64,000 bases of DNA from Bartonella sp. HY038 (GTDB lineage: Bacteria > Pseudomonadota > Alphaproteobacteria > Rhizobiales > Rhizobiaceae), in assembly GCF_014117425.1 (NCBI RefSeq), contig NZ_CP059725.1:3112001-3176000 (forward strand), in the 5' to 3' direction. Positions 7,821 to 16,636 of this stretch are shown here, one piece after another. A program made the position numbers and the translations under genes. The notes beneath the pieces were generated by a model, which had not been told where the DNA came from, did not search any database, and saw only the letters and a list, made by a program, of their open reading frames with translations. Every line of letters starts with the position of its first letter. The first letter of the stretch is position 1.

Positions 7821-10073
7821 TTAATCTTTTTTCCAAGCTAAGAGCCGCAGCGCATTTAAGGTTACTAGCAAAGTTGCACCGGTGTCAGCAAAAATGGCTA
7901 GCCATAAATCGGTAAACCAGAATAAAGTAGCAAGCAAAAATACAATTTTTAACCCCAGCGCAATGGCAACATTTTGGTGAATGTTACGCATCGTAGCTTT
8001 GGCCATTTTTATTAAGGTTACAACATCGCTAACACGGTTGCGTAAAATAGCAGCGTCTGCCGTTTCTAGTGCAACATCGGTGCCAGAGCCCATGGCAATA
8101 CCAGTATCAGCCAAGGCAAGCGCTGGTGCATCATTAATGCCATCGCCCACCATTGCAGTTAAACCTTTGGTTTTTAAATCGGCAATAATTTTCGATTTCG
8201 TTTCCGGTAGCAACTCGCTATAGGCTTCCATCCCAAGCTCTTGGCTAATAGCATTTGCTGTCCGGCTATTGTCACCGGTTAGCATAAGTGGCTTTATCTT
8301 CAGCTGTTTTAAGGCGGTCATTGCCGATTTTGCGTCTTTTCTTGGTTCATCTCGCATTGCAATAATGCCAATGACTGCACTTTGTTCAACAAGTACGATT
8401 GTTGTATTGCCATTTTCCTCTAGCTTGGTAATTTCAGCTTCAACCAATGGCGTTAGGGTGGCATAATCCTTGGCAAAGCGTGGTGCGCCAAGAAACAGTG
8501 TTTTACCTTTATAATCGGCAGTTAAGCCCTTGCCTTGCAATGTGCTTACATTGCTTAAATCACATGGCTTTATATCATGCTCTGCTGCATAAGTGACAAT
8601 GGCTTGTGCAAGCGGGTGGCTTGATATGCTTTCCATGGCGCTTGCTATACTAACTATATTGCCCACGTTTCCATCAAGCGCATTATTATTGATTGCAAAT
8701 ACTTTACTAATGATTGGCATGCCATTGGTGAGCGTACCAGTTTTATCAAAGGCAATAATGCTTGTTTTGGCAAGCGTTTCTAACACTTGCCCGCCTTTAA
8801 TCAATAATCCGCGTTTGGTACCGCTTGCTAAAGCCGATGCAATCGAGGCTGGAACGGAAATAACCAAAGCGCATGGGCAACCAATCAATAAGAGAGCAAG
8901 CGCTTTATAAATCCATATTTGCCAATCACCATCAAACAATAGCGGTGGTATCAATGCTGTGAGTAAGGCGATGCCAACGATAATCGGCATATAATAGCGG
9001 GCAAAATTATCAATAAAGCGCTCGGTTGGAGCTTTCGCTTCTTGGGCATTTTCAACCAGTTCAATAATGCGGGCAATGGTATTATCGCTAGCATTTTTTA
9101 GCACTTTGATTCTTAAGGCGTCACCAAGATTAATCGAGCCGGCAAAAACACTATCGCCTTGCTCTTTGGTCTTTGGCATTGATTCACCGGTTATCGGTGC
9201 TTCATTTACGCTTGATATACCATCAAGAACCACGCCATCGGCAGCAATCCTATCACCAGTGCGGGCAATAATAATATCGTTAATTTTCAAAGCATCAACG
9301 GATGTTTCGATAAGCCCTTCTTTTGTTTCAATAAACGCAGTTTTAGGAGCAAGTTCATGCAATGCTTTGATGCCCGCGCGGGCACGCCCTGCCGCAACCC
9401 CTTCTAATAATTCGCCAATCAAAAAAAGTACAATGACAATGGCGGCTTCCTCCGCAGCATTGATAAAAATTGCGCCAATAGCGGCGATGGTAATCAACAT
9501 CTCAATGGTGAAAAAACTACCTGTGCGTATGGCGGCAAAGGCGCGGCTAGCAACTGGATAAAGGGCAATTAGGCTTGCAGCCATGAAAGCTGGCGCAGCC
9601 CATTGCGGTTTAATAAAACTAATAATATAGGCAAGAATAACAAGGCTAATTGCTGAAAACACCATGCGTGCTTTAGCTGTTTGCCACCAAACAACGTCAT
9701 CTGTTATATTTGGTTGCTTTTGGTCATTTAGCGGCTTTGCACTATAACCAAGGCTAGCAATTGTCTTTTCGATTTGTTGTGGGGTGGTTTTGCTTTCATC
9801 TATTTGCAAAGATAAGGTTTCGCGCATTAATGATACACGGACATTATCAACGCCTTGCATATTTTTCATTGCATTGGTGATTTTTACTGTGCAGGCAGCG
9901 CAATCCATACCTTTAATCGCCCAAACTATATCACCTTGTTGAGGTATATTTTCGTCACCTTCAATAAGCGCGATCTCTTGGTCATGGTGATGATTATGAT
10001 CGTGGTGATGATTATGGTCATGCTTTTGATCGTCTACACTTTGCCCTTTTTGCGTAAATTCATTGTTTGACAT
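7821..10073 (-). CDS. zntA: Zn/Cd/Pb-exporting P1B-type ATPase
   Basis: A 750-residue heavy-metal P-type ATPase of the inner membrane. From the N-terminus it shows a His/Asp-rich stretch (residues about 18-31), a heavy-metal-associated domain with GMDCAAC (55-61), transmembrane helices, the CPC metal-translocation motif (GCPCALVISVPASI, about 395-410), the phosphorylated DKTGTLT (about 440), the SSHPLAQAI motif that stacks on ATP, and GDGINDAPAL near the end. The CPC motif with the DxG-type last helix region (LAIFADTGATLLVTLNALRLL) fits the Zn/Cd/Pb subgroup rather than copper. It is divergent from a MerR regulator, and the promoter between them is aimed at this gene, so metal-induced expression is expected. 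Confidence 0.92.
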   Translation of the reverse strand: MSNNEFTQKGQSVDDQKHDHNHHHDHNHHHDQEIALIEGDENIPQQGDIVWAIKGMDCAACTVKITNAMKNMQGVDNVRVSLMRETLSLQIDESKTTPQQIEKTIASLGYSAKPLNDQKQPNITDDVVWWQTAKARMVFSAISLVILAYIISFIKPQWAAPAFMAASLIALYPVASRAFAAIRTGSFFTIEMLITIAAIGAIFINAAEEAAIVIVLFLIGELLEGVAAGRARAGIKALHELAPKTAFIETKEGLIETSVDALKINDIIIARTGDRIAADGVVLDGISSVNEAPITGESMPKTKEQGDSVFAGSINLGDALRIKVLKNASDNTIARIIELVENAQEAKAPTERFIDNFARYYMPIIVGIALLTALIPPLLFDGDWQIWIYKALALLLIGCPCALVISVPASIASALASGTKRGLLIKGGQVLETLAKTSIIAFDKTGTLTNGMPIISKVFAINNNALDGNVGNIVSIASAMESISSHPLAQAIVTYAAEHDIKPCDLSNVSTLQGKGLTADYKGKTLFLGAPRFAKDYATLTPLVEAEITKLEENGNTTIVLVEQSAVIGIIAMRDEPRKDAKSAMTALKQLKIKPLMLTGDNSRTANAISQELGMEAYSELLPETKSKIIADLKTKGLTAMVGDGINDAPALALADTGIAMGSGTDVALETADAAILRNRVSDVVTLIKMAKATMRNIHQNVAIALGLKIVFLLATLFWFTDLWLAIFADTGATLLVTLNALRLLAWKKD

Positions 10074-10139
10074 GGTATAAGCTCCAATTTTTTAGCCTTT
10101 CATTGCAACTAAAGGCTGGTATTTTATTCCTGTCTTTCT

Positions 10140-10170
10140 TATGTAATCCCTGTAGTAACTACAGGTTCAA
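10140..10170 (-). promoter_or_regulatory. MerR-type metal-responsive promoter and operator
   Basis: Read on the minus strand, a -35 element TTGAAC (10170-10165) and a -10 element TACATA (10145-10140) are separated by exactly 19 bp. The spacer overlaps a dyad, CCTGTAG-TAA-CTACAGG (10149-10165), with perfect 7-bp arms. An over-long 19-bp spacer centred on a dyad is the signature of promoters twisted into register by MerR-family activators, and this operator resembles known CadR/ZntR sites. Orientation and position point to control of the efflux ATPase by the adjacent MerR protein. Confidence 0.88.
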
Positions 10171-10178
10171 GAGGAAAA

Positions 10179-10613
10179 ATGACCATGCGGCAAAATTCTA
10201 TTGGCGAACTGGCAAAACGCACTGGCTGCAATATCGAAACCATTCGCTATTATGAAAAAATTGGTCTTTTAGATGAGGCAGAACGCACCAGCGGCAATCA
10301 ACGCCGCTATGACGAAAAGCATTACAACCGCCTGCTTTTCATCCTTCATGCGCGTGAGCTTGGCTTTTCGATAGAAGCAATAAGGCAGTTGATTAAATTG
10401 TCAAAACATCCAGAGCAACCCTGCGGCGAAGCCGATCACATTGCTGTGACCCAATTGCAAGCGGTGCGTCAACGCATTGAACGGTTAAAATTATTGGAAA
10501 AAGAACTGGTTCGCATGACTGAAAAATGTGAAAATCACACCATTCATGATTGCCGCGTTATTGAAACCCTTGCCGCTTGTGGTGATTGTTTTGGCGATCA
10601 TCACCGAAAATAA
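10179..10613 (+). CDS. MerR-family Zn/Cd/Pb-responsive regulator (ZntR/CadR-like)
   Basis: A 144-residue regulator with the N-terminal winged helix (SIGELAKRTGCNIETIRYYEKIGLL) followed by the dimerisation helix (QLQAVRQRIERLKLLEKELVRM). Candidate metal ligands are PCGEADH around residues 85-92 and the C-terminal CENHTIHDCRVIETLAACGDC with its His tail. This is the cysteine arrangement of ZntR/CadR rather than CueR (copper) or SoxR (iron-sulfur). Start ATG 10179 lies 3 nt after GAGGA; ATG 10185 would give better spacing (9 nt) and is equally possible. The operator lies immediately upstream and faces the efflux ATPase. Confidence 0.9.
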   Translation: MTMRQNSIGELAKRTGCNIETIRYYEKIGLLDEAERTSGNQRRYDEKHYNRLLFILHARELGFSIEAIRQLIKLSKHPEQPCGEADHIAVTQLQAVRQRIERLKLLEKELVRMTEKCENHTIHDCRVIETLAACGDCFGDHHRK

Positions 10614-10809
10614 AAACGCAAATAAAAATATATAAAGCATCTTATTGTAACGAGTTGTGAAGAGCTTGAATGGACATTATGCTTGTATTTATATAGTTTT
10701 GCGCTATTTTACCGATTTTATAATATAATAGGTTCTAACCCTAAAAAAACTATCAATAAAACAGTATTTTTCTGCCCTACTGATACTTGCAAGGAACGTT
10801 CTAAACCCC

Positions 10810-11613
10810 ATGACCTTATCTATTACCACTTGGAATATTAATTCGGTGCGGTTGCGCGAAAATATCGTGCTTGATTTTTTAAACCAAGAAAAACCCGATA
10901 TTTTATGCTTGCAGGAAACAAAATGTCCTGATGATGCCTTTCCGTCTAAAAATTTTAGGGCTGCCGGCTATGAATATATGGCAATTAGTGGCCAAAAAGG
11001 TTATCATGGTGTCGCAATTCTATCACGCTTACCATTGAGTGATATGAAAACAATGCTTTTCTGTACTATTGATGATCGCCGTTATGTATCGGTGGTTTTT
11101 GAAGTAGGTAATAAGAAAATTCGGCTGCATAATTTTTATGTACCTGCTGGTGGCGACGAACCTGATCCTGAAATTAACCCCAAATTTGCTCATAAGCTTG
11201 CTTTTTTAGAAGAAATGTTGGCGATCCGCGCTGATGAAAATGATGGTATATCTTCCATTTTAGTGGGTGATTTGAATATTGCTCCCCTTGAAAACGATGT
11301 TTGGTCGCATAAGCAATTGTTAAAAATTGTTAGCCATACGCCGATCGAGGTTGAAGGGCTGAATAAAGTGCTTCATCAAGGTGCTTGGGTCGATTTAATG
11401 CGTGAAATCATTCCGCCTGAAGATAAGCTTTACACTTGGTGGAGCTATCGCGCTAAAGATTGGCAAGCTGCTAATCGAGGCCGCCGTCTTGACCACATTT
11501 GGGGTTCAAAAGATCTGGTTAGCCATTTAAAGGCTATAGATATTAAAAAAGAAGCACGCGGCTGGGAAAAACCATCTGACCATGTTCCGGTAACCGCGCG
11601 TTTTGACATTTAG
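10810..11613 (+). CDS. xth: Exodeoxyribonuclease III
   Basis: A 267-residue member of the exonuclease/endonuclease/phosphatase fold, acting in base-excision repair as an AP endonuclease and 3'-5' exonuclease. Seen motifs are ITTWNINSVRLR at the start, ILCLQETKC (metal-binding Glu), VGDLNIAP (catalytic Asp and Asn), GRRLDHIWGS and the terminal SDHVPV with the catalytic His. Length is normal for the family. The gene is a single transcription unit closed by a short hairpin and T-run at 11638-11662. Confidence 0.93.
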   Translation: MTLSITTWNINSVRLRENIVLDFLNQEKPDILCLQETKCPDDAFPSKNFRAAGYEYMAISGQKGYHGVAILSRLPLSDMKTMLFCTIDDRRYVSVVFEVGNKKIRLHNFYVPAGGDEPDPEINPKFAHKLAFLEEMLAIRADENDGISSILVGDLNIAPLENDVWSHKQLLKIVSHTPIEVEGLNKVLHQGAWVDLMREIIPPEDKLYTWWSYRAKDWQAANRGRRLDHIWGSKDLVSHLKAIDIKKEARGWEKPSDHVPVTARFDI

Positions 11614-11637
11614 TCTTTTCGTTCTTTCAACGTTAAA

Positions 11638-11662
11638 GGGGCCGTAACAACGGCTCTTTTTT
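11638..11662 (+). terminator. Rho-independent terminator after xth
   Basis: GCCGT (11641-11645) pairs with ACGGC (11650-11654) across a 4-nt loop and is extended by wobble pairs on the flanks. A run of T residues follows. The stem is short, but the position 25 nt after the xth stop fits. Confidence 0.6.
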
Positions 11663-11883
11663 ATGTTTCAAAACTGATTTTTTAACATAGTATAAAATTA
11701 GCTTTTTGCTAACCAAACATTTATTTAAATTAAAAACATAATTGATTAACCTTAGCCATTAAGTTTCCTGATAATATTTATCTTTATAAGCTTTAATACA
11801 TACCCTGTTGGGGAGGGTATTTGAGCCATTTCAATTTACAAAGTTGAAATGTGCTATTTTTTGTTGAAGTAATGAGGGTTATA

Positions 11884-12477
11884 ATGGCAGGACGTTGGGC
11901 AGATTGCTGGAATGAACAAAGTGAGCATATGCATGAATTGCGATTGGATCCTTGCCATTTGCCACAAAAAATTGCCTTTCACGGTCAAAATACCGTATTT
12001 TGTGGCACATTGACCGAAAATACTATTATTGTGCAGCAAGATAACAGTGCAGCTAATAGCGCTTTACCACAAGATAGCAATGTCATTAAAATTATTCCGC
12101 TATCCTCCTATTACGGTGTGAGCGCCCATCGTTTAAAGGGCGGTAAAAATGATAATTTATTAGCATTGATGCTGGTGCATAAAGACCCTAGCCTTTCTAT
12201 TCCTTTGTTGATTTCTGATAATTATGATGATGTGCTATTGGATTGGCGGCTATGGGCTGATCTTTATAATTTACCAATGATGGTGATTGACGAATTTGAT
12301 GAATTACGCCCAGTTCGTGAATGTGCGCCGCTTGATTATTTTTTGCGTGAATATGCACCTTTGCAATCTTTGTTAACAGACAAAACAACAATTGGCAAAA
12401 AGCGCTTTCAATTGCGGTTACCTAATAGGCGGTTGAAATTACGCTTGAAACTTTCTAACCGGCTTATTCTCGTTTAA
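11884..12477 (+). CDS. DUF6101 family protein
   Basis: A 197-residue protein of a Hyphomicrobiales-specific family that I recognise from its block NLLALMLVHKDPSLSIPLLISDNYDDVLLDWRLWADLYNLPMMVID (residues about 95-145). The C-terminal tail is strongly basic (LRLPNRRLKLRLKLSNR). Function is unknown. GAGGG at 11874-11878, 5 nt before ATG 11884, supports this start over the upstream GTG at 11851. It converges on the LysR gene, which begins its 3' end only 2 nt away. Confidence 0.75.
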   Translation: MAGRWADCWNEQSEHMHELRLDPCHLPQKIAFHGQNTVFCGTLTENTIIVQQDNSAANSALPQDSNVIKIIPLSSYYGVSAHRLKGGKNDNLLALMLVHKDPSLSIPLLISDNYDDVLLDWRLWADLYNLPMMVIDEFDELRPVRECAPLDYFLREYAPLQSLLTDKTTIGKKRFQLRLPNRRLKLRLKLSNRLILV

Positions 12478-12479
12478 TT

Positions 12480-13403
12480 TTATGCTTTTGCATGAACCCA
12501 AGGCTGTTTGGTTAGTGTTTGGGCAATATGGTCAATAAGGGCTTGCACCCGATGTGGTCTTTTACGCCCTGGCGGTGTCACAATATGCAGCATTAATGGC
12601 TTGATGTGCCAATCATCCAATGCTGTTTGTAAGCTACCATTTTGCAACTCATCCCAAACTAGAAATTCTGGTTGGAGTGCAACACCCAATCCAGCAAGTA
12701 AAGCAGGAGTTAAAGCTTCAGCATTATTAGCTTGCATTTGCGCCTTGGTTATTTGGGTAAATTCACCATGCTCTTTATGAACAAAACTCCAACCTTTTTT
12801 ACCAAAATTATAGGCATATTTAAATGTCTTATGGTTGGCAAGATCACGCGGATGCTCGAGCTTACCATGATTGGCAAAATAACTTGGTGAACCAACAAGA
12901 AGAATGCGCACGGAACAAAGACTGCGAATAATAAGGCTTGAATCAACCATATTGGCAATCCGTAAAGAAAGGTCGATTTTATCCTCAATAAGATCAATCT
13001 GCTTATCGGAATAATCCGCGTCAATTTCAACATCTTGGTGTTGCATCAAAAAATCGGCAAGGATGGGTGCTACATATTTAACCCCAAAGGAAATTGGCAA
13101 CGAAATACGTATGCGGCCACGTAAACTTGTTGCTTGCTCGCTTATTTCTTCTTCAACTGCATGACCATTTTCAAGAATAGCGATGGCACGCTCTAATGCG
13201 GCATATCCAGCCTCGGTTAAAGAAATTGCCCGTGATGTGCGTTGCACCAACATGACATTTAACCGCGTTTCTAAACGGGAAACTGCCTTGGAAACCGTTG
13301 CTTGCGAAAGGTTAAGCTCGGAGGCTGCCTTAGCAAAAGATCCCATTTCCGCAACTTTGGCAAATATTGCCCATCCTTCTAAATCGGGTAATATTGTTGC
13401 CAT
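12480..13403 (-). CDS. LysR-family transcriptional regulator
   Basis: A 307-residue LysR regulator: the N-terminal helix-turn-helix spans about residues 10-65 (FAKVAEMGSFAKAASELNLSQATVSKAVSRLETRLNVMLVQRTSRAISLT), followed by the periplasmic-binding-like effector domain. It is transcribed divergently from a pirin gene 199 bp away, an arrangement often seen with LysR-controlled pirins, so it probably regulates that gene. The start codon lies inside a 14-bp tandem repeat (13401-13436). The effector is unknown. Confidence 0.88.
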   Translation of the reverse strand: MATILPDLEGWAIFAKVAEMGSFAKAASELNLSQATVSKAVSRLETRLNVMLVQRTSRAISLTEAGYAALERAIAILENGHAVEEEISEQATSLRGRIRISLPISFGVKYVAPILADFLMQHQDVEIDADYSDKQIDLIEDKIDLSLRIANMVDSSLIIRSLCSVRILLVGSPSYFANHGKLEHPRDLANHKTFKYAYNFGKKGWSFVHKEHGEFTQITKAQMQANNAEALTPALLAGLGVALQPEFLVWDELQNGSLQTALDDWHIKPLMLHIVTPPGRKRPHRVQALIDHIAQTLTKQPWVHAKA

Positions 13404-13436
13404 GCCTTTGATCCCATGCCTTTGATCCCATGCCTA
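13401..13436. repeat. 14-bp tandem repeat covering the LysR start codon
   Basis: CATGCCTTTGATCC occurs at 13401-13414 and again, identical, at 13415-13428, followed by a partial third copy (CATGCCTA, 13429-13436). On the minus strand each unit contains AAAGG and ATG, so the LysR start site and its ribosome-site-like element are duplicated upstream in other frames. Confidence 0.9.
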
Positions 13437-13602
13437 TCAATGCTGTTTTAAGCTCAACATACATGCATAAAGCATCTTTGAATATTTGCAAATGAGATAT
13501 CAAAATTGGAAAGTTTGTTATTCCGCTTTGCTCATTCTCAACTAGGAGGCCATAGCTTATATTCTTGATTCATTAAAATAGAAATTATCAAGGAACGAGA
13601 CA

Positions 13603-14310
13603 ATGATTGAACATAGACCTTTTAAAGACCTTGGCGCCGCAAATCATGGTTGGCTTAATGCCAAGCATCATTTTTCATTTGCCAATTATCATGACCGTAA
13701 TCGCATGCATTGGGGCAAATTAAGGGTATGGAATGATGATATAATTGCGGCTGGAACTGGTTTTCCAACCCATCCCCATAATGATATGGAAATTATCACC
13801 TATGTGCGTGAAGGGGCAATTTCTCACGAAGATAGCCTTGGCAATAAAGGTCGCACTGTTGCAGGCGATGTGCAAGTGATGAGTGCTGGAACGGGTATCC
13901 AACATTCAGAATATAATAGCGAACATGAAGATACAAAAATATTTCAGATCTGGATTTTCCCCGACAAGAAAGGTGAAAAACCCTCTTGGGGCACGAAGCC
14001 TTTTCCAAAGGGCGAGCGTTCAGGACAATTTGTGGTGTTAGCAAGTGGCTTTGATAGTGATAGCGATGCTTTGCCTATTCGTACCAATGGCCGCGTATTG
14101 GGAGCAACATTAAAAAAGGGCGAAAGCGTTGACTATCACTTTGCTGATAATAGCCGCTTTGGCTATCTAGTTCCAGCCAAGGGCAAAGTGGAAATTAACA
14201 CGATTGCAATCAATACCGGTGATGGCGCCGCAATTAGCAATGAAGACACAATTAGGGTCACAGCCTTGGAAGATGCAGAGCTTGTTTTAGTCGATGCCGG
14301 TACTATGTAA
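13603..14310 (+). CDS. Pirin family protein (YhhW-like bicupin)
   Basis: A 235-residue bicupin. The N-terminal pirin domain has the metal-binding residues in FPTHPHNDMEIITYVREGAISHEDSLGNKG and GTGIQHSEYN; a second cupin follows from about residue 145. Related E. coli YhhW cleaves quercetin as a dioxygenase, and other pirins act as redox-dependent cofactors, so the exact role here is open. AAGGAACGAG lies just before the ATG. It faces the LysR gene and probably depends on it. A hairpin lies shortly after the stop. Confidence 0.88.
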   Translation: MIEHRPFKDLGAANHGWLNAKHHFSFANYHDRNRMHWGKLRVWNDDIIAAGTGFPTHPHNDMEIITYVREGAISHEDSLGNKGRTVAGDVQVMSAGTGIQHSEYNSEHEDTKIFQIWIFPDKKGEKPSWGTKPFPKGERSGQFVVLASGFDSDSDALPIRTNGRVLGATLKKGESVDYHFADNSRFGYLVPAKGKVEINTIAINTGDGAAISNEDTIRVTALEDAELVLVDAGTM

Positions 14311-14331
14311 GCCTTTAAAGCCAAAGCCATT

Positions 14332-14381
14332 TGGATAAAATTTTGGTGCAGTTGCTATGCTTAATAACAACTACACCAAAA
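14332..14381 (-). terminator. Hairpin, probable terminator for the minus-strand lipoprotein gene
   Basis: TTTTGGTGCAGTTG (14341-14354) pairs with CAACTACACCAAAA (14368-14381) with one mismatch. Read on the minus strand the stem is followed by AAAATTTTATCC, giving a T-run in the right orientation for the gene ending at 14461. On the plus strand no T-run follows. Confidence 0.5.
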
Positions 14382-14460
14382 AGGTACGACCATTTGCATG
14401 CTAGTTTTTTAAGATACTCGTAGTGTCCGATCTTGAAGCATTTTAAATTGAATAAAATAC

Positions 14461-15369
14461 TTAACGACCCAATTTGCTTTTCATTTCATTTATTTCTTTG
14501 GTCAGTTTTTCCATGACAGAATTAATCCGGTTATCGTCGGCTAATGTGTTCAAATAGGGCTTATGAAAGCGCCAAGACGTTCCATCGCCAGTGACTTTTA
14601 GGCGATTCCATTTGCTTAAAAGCTCATTTGCTTCCGATTTTAACTTGGCAAAATTACTTGTACAAATATCATCACGCATCAAATTATACATCGCCCCTTT
14701 ATTCGCATCAATTTTACGATATTCGTCGCTCAAAGCTTTGTGTTCATTACAAGTGGCTCGTAATTGCGGTAAGCGTGTATCGAGTGAAGTTACAAAGGCC
14801 GCATATTGATCGCGCGCTTGTTTTAATTCGGCAATTGCTTTTTGCTTAGCTTCATTTTCCGCTGCAAGTTGGCGCTGCTTTTCGATTTCGCGCTTTCTTT
14901 CTTGTTCTTGCCGTTCTTTTTCGCTCTGTTCTTCGCGCTTTTTGTTTTGTTCAACTCGGTATTGCTCTGAGGCAGCAATACTAACTCCATGAAGCTTATA
15001 GACACGTTCTGTCAATTCCTTGCTTTCAAAATCCTTCATTTTAAAACCAATGACATTGATGTCTTTATCATTCACCAAGCCTAATAGAAATCCTTGACAA
15101 TCTACACGCATCATATCAGCCCATTCTTTTGGTGGTTTTTCAAAGCCATCAAAACTTGCATTGGATAAAATGGCAAGGCATTCTACTGTTGACATTGGTA
15201 TCACCGGAGGCCCACCAAATCTTCCATTCATGCCCATTGGATTATGAGAAAAAAACTCGATAAGCTGCTCATCTGTGGCTTCTGGTAAAGAATTACAACC
15301 GTATAATGCAAAGGGCAACAAGGTAACAATGATAGATTTCTTAAGAAATTTACTATTTATTTTAATCAT
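14461..15369 (-). CDS. Hypothetical lipoprotein with coiled coil
   Basis: A 302-residue protein starting with a lipoprotein signal: basic MIKINSKFLKKS, a hydrophobic stretch, and a lipobox LYGC (Cys about residue 25), so it should be lipid-anchored in the envelope. The middle (about residues 135-195) is a charged Glu/Lys/Arg/Gln helix, a likely coiled coil. The C-terminal part has cysteines in RATCNEH and RDDICTS. I do not recognise the family. The gene stands apart from its neighbours, with 152 bp to the next minus-strand gene end at 15522. Confidence 0.65.
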   Translation of the reverse strand: MIKINSKFLKKSIIVTLLPFALYGCNSLPEATDEQLIEFFSHNPMGMNGRFGGPPVIPMSTVECLAILSNASFDGFEKPPKEWADMMRVDCQGFLLGLVNDKDINVIGFKMKDFESKELTERVYKLHGVSIAASEQYRVEQNKKREEQSEKERQEQERKREIEKQRQLAAENEAKQKAIAELKQARDQYAAFVTSLDTRLPQLRATCNEHKALSDEYRKIDANKGAMYNLMRDDICTSNFAKLKSEANELLSKWNRLKVTGDGTSWRFHKPYLNTLADDNRINSVMEKLTKEINEMKSKLGR

Positions 15370-15521
15370 TACTTATATCCCACATAAAAACATAATTCTA
15401 ATGAATTTTAAATTATTTATTACAAAAAATAAAGATTAAATATTATTTTATATTTACGTTATAGAATATATAATCTAAAATTATAAATTCATGTAAAACT
15501 ATATATTTTTAGCTTTAAAAA

Positions 15522-16616
15522 TCAATATATATTGGGGGAGCAATAAATAATATCACGGCTAATATCGCTAAGACTTGCGCAACCGCAAAGCGCCATGGCT
15601 ATTTCAAGTTCGGTTTGTAATAGAGTTAGCACATGCACAACTCCCACCATGCCGGCAACGCCAAGACCATATAATATTGGCCGACCAAGTAGCACTGCAT
15701 TTGCACCAAGCGCCAGCGCTTTAACAATATCGCTGCCACGGCGGATAGAACCATCAAGCAAAATCGGTACTTGTCCTGCTACTTGCTTGGCAATTAATGG
15801 CAAAACGGTAATTGTGGCCGGTACACTATCAAGCGCACGCCCCCCGTGATTGGAAACAATAATGCCACGACACCCAGCATCAATTGCCATTTGTGCGTCT
15901 TGCGGGTGTAAAATTCCTTTAACATAAACAGGTATTTGGGCATGATTGCATAGCATTTGCAAAAACTCCCAATCGGCTGCATCATCGAGCATGCCTTGAA
16001 AAACTGGACTTCCTGCGTTTATTGCAATGAATTCTTCCTCGCCATAGGGCGCAAGATTTACCGATTTTATATGTTTGGGCAATTGAAACCCCGCACGCAT
16101 TTCGCAATTGCGCACCCCGCTCACTGGCGTATCAACGGTTAAAACAATAGCTTTATAACCAGCATTTTGAGCGCGATCAACAAGGTCGAGATTGTCATTG
16201 ATATTTTTGCGCTTATAAAGCTGAAAAAAATATAAATTAGGCGCACTTGCCGCCACGCTTTCTAAGCTGCAACTTGCTTGTGTGCTGACACAAAATGGCG
16301 TTTTGGTTAAAGAAGCAGCTTGAGCCGTTGCAATTTCGCCATTAATATCAACTAATTGATGATGGGCCATAGGAGCAATAATAACGGGTGATGATAGTGA
16401 AAAACCACCAAATACACAATTGGTATTGGCATTTTTTAAGCTTTTTAACACACGCGGCCAAAGCGAAAGCTTATCAAAAGCATGACGATTATTGTGATAG
16501 GTAATGCCATCAGCGCCATAGCCATTAATATAGCCAAGAATATCGGCAGGCATTTTTTCACAAAAATAACGCTCATAGTCATAAAGAGAAACTGCGTCAT
16601 GAGGAATGACTGTCAT
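15522..16616 (-). CDS. FMN-dependent alpha-hydroxy-acid dehydrogenase/oxidase (LldD-like)
   Basis: A 364-residue flavoenzyme of the L-lactate dehydrogenase/glycolate oxidase family, which oxidises a 2-hydroxy acid to a 2-oxo acid. The catalytic histidine sits in GIIVSNHGGRALDSVPATI (residues about 250-268), with the FMN phosphate site in ILLDGSIRRGSDIVKALALGANAVLLGRP. The N-terminal YYAMP-like segment (FGGFSLSSPVIIAPMAHHQL) is also present. It lies 20 nt after the Sel1-repeat gene in an iron-uptake cluster, so it is likely co-expressed with piuC under iron limitation. That location is unusual for a lactate enzyme, and the substrate is unknown. Confidence 0.85.
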   Translation of the reverse strand: MTVIPHDAVSLYDYERYFCEKMPADILGYINGYGADGITYHNNRHAFDKLSLWPRVLKSLKNANTNCVFGGFSLSSPVIIAPMAHHQLVDINGEIATAQAASLTKTPFCVSTQASCSLESVAASAPNLYFFQLYKRKNINDNLDLVDRAQNAGYKAIVLTVDTPVSGVRNCEMRAGFQLPKHIKSVNLAPYGEEEFIAINAGSPVFQGMLDDAADWEFLQMLCNHAQIPVYVKGILHPQDAQMAIDAGCRGIIVSNHGGRALDSVPATITVLPLIAKQVAGQVPILLDGSIRRGSDIVKALALGANAVLLGRPILYGLGVAGMVGVVHVLTLLQTELEIAMALCGCASLSDISRDIIYCSPNIY

Positions 16617-16636
16617 TTTTATTAGCTTCCTATTAC

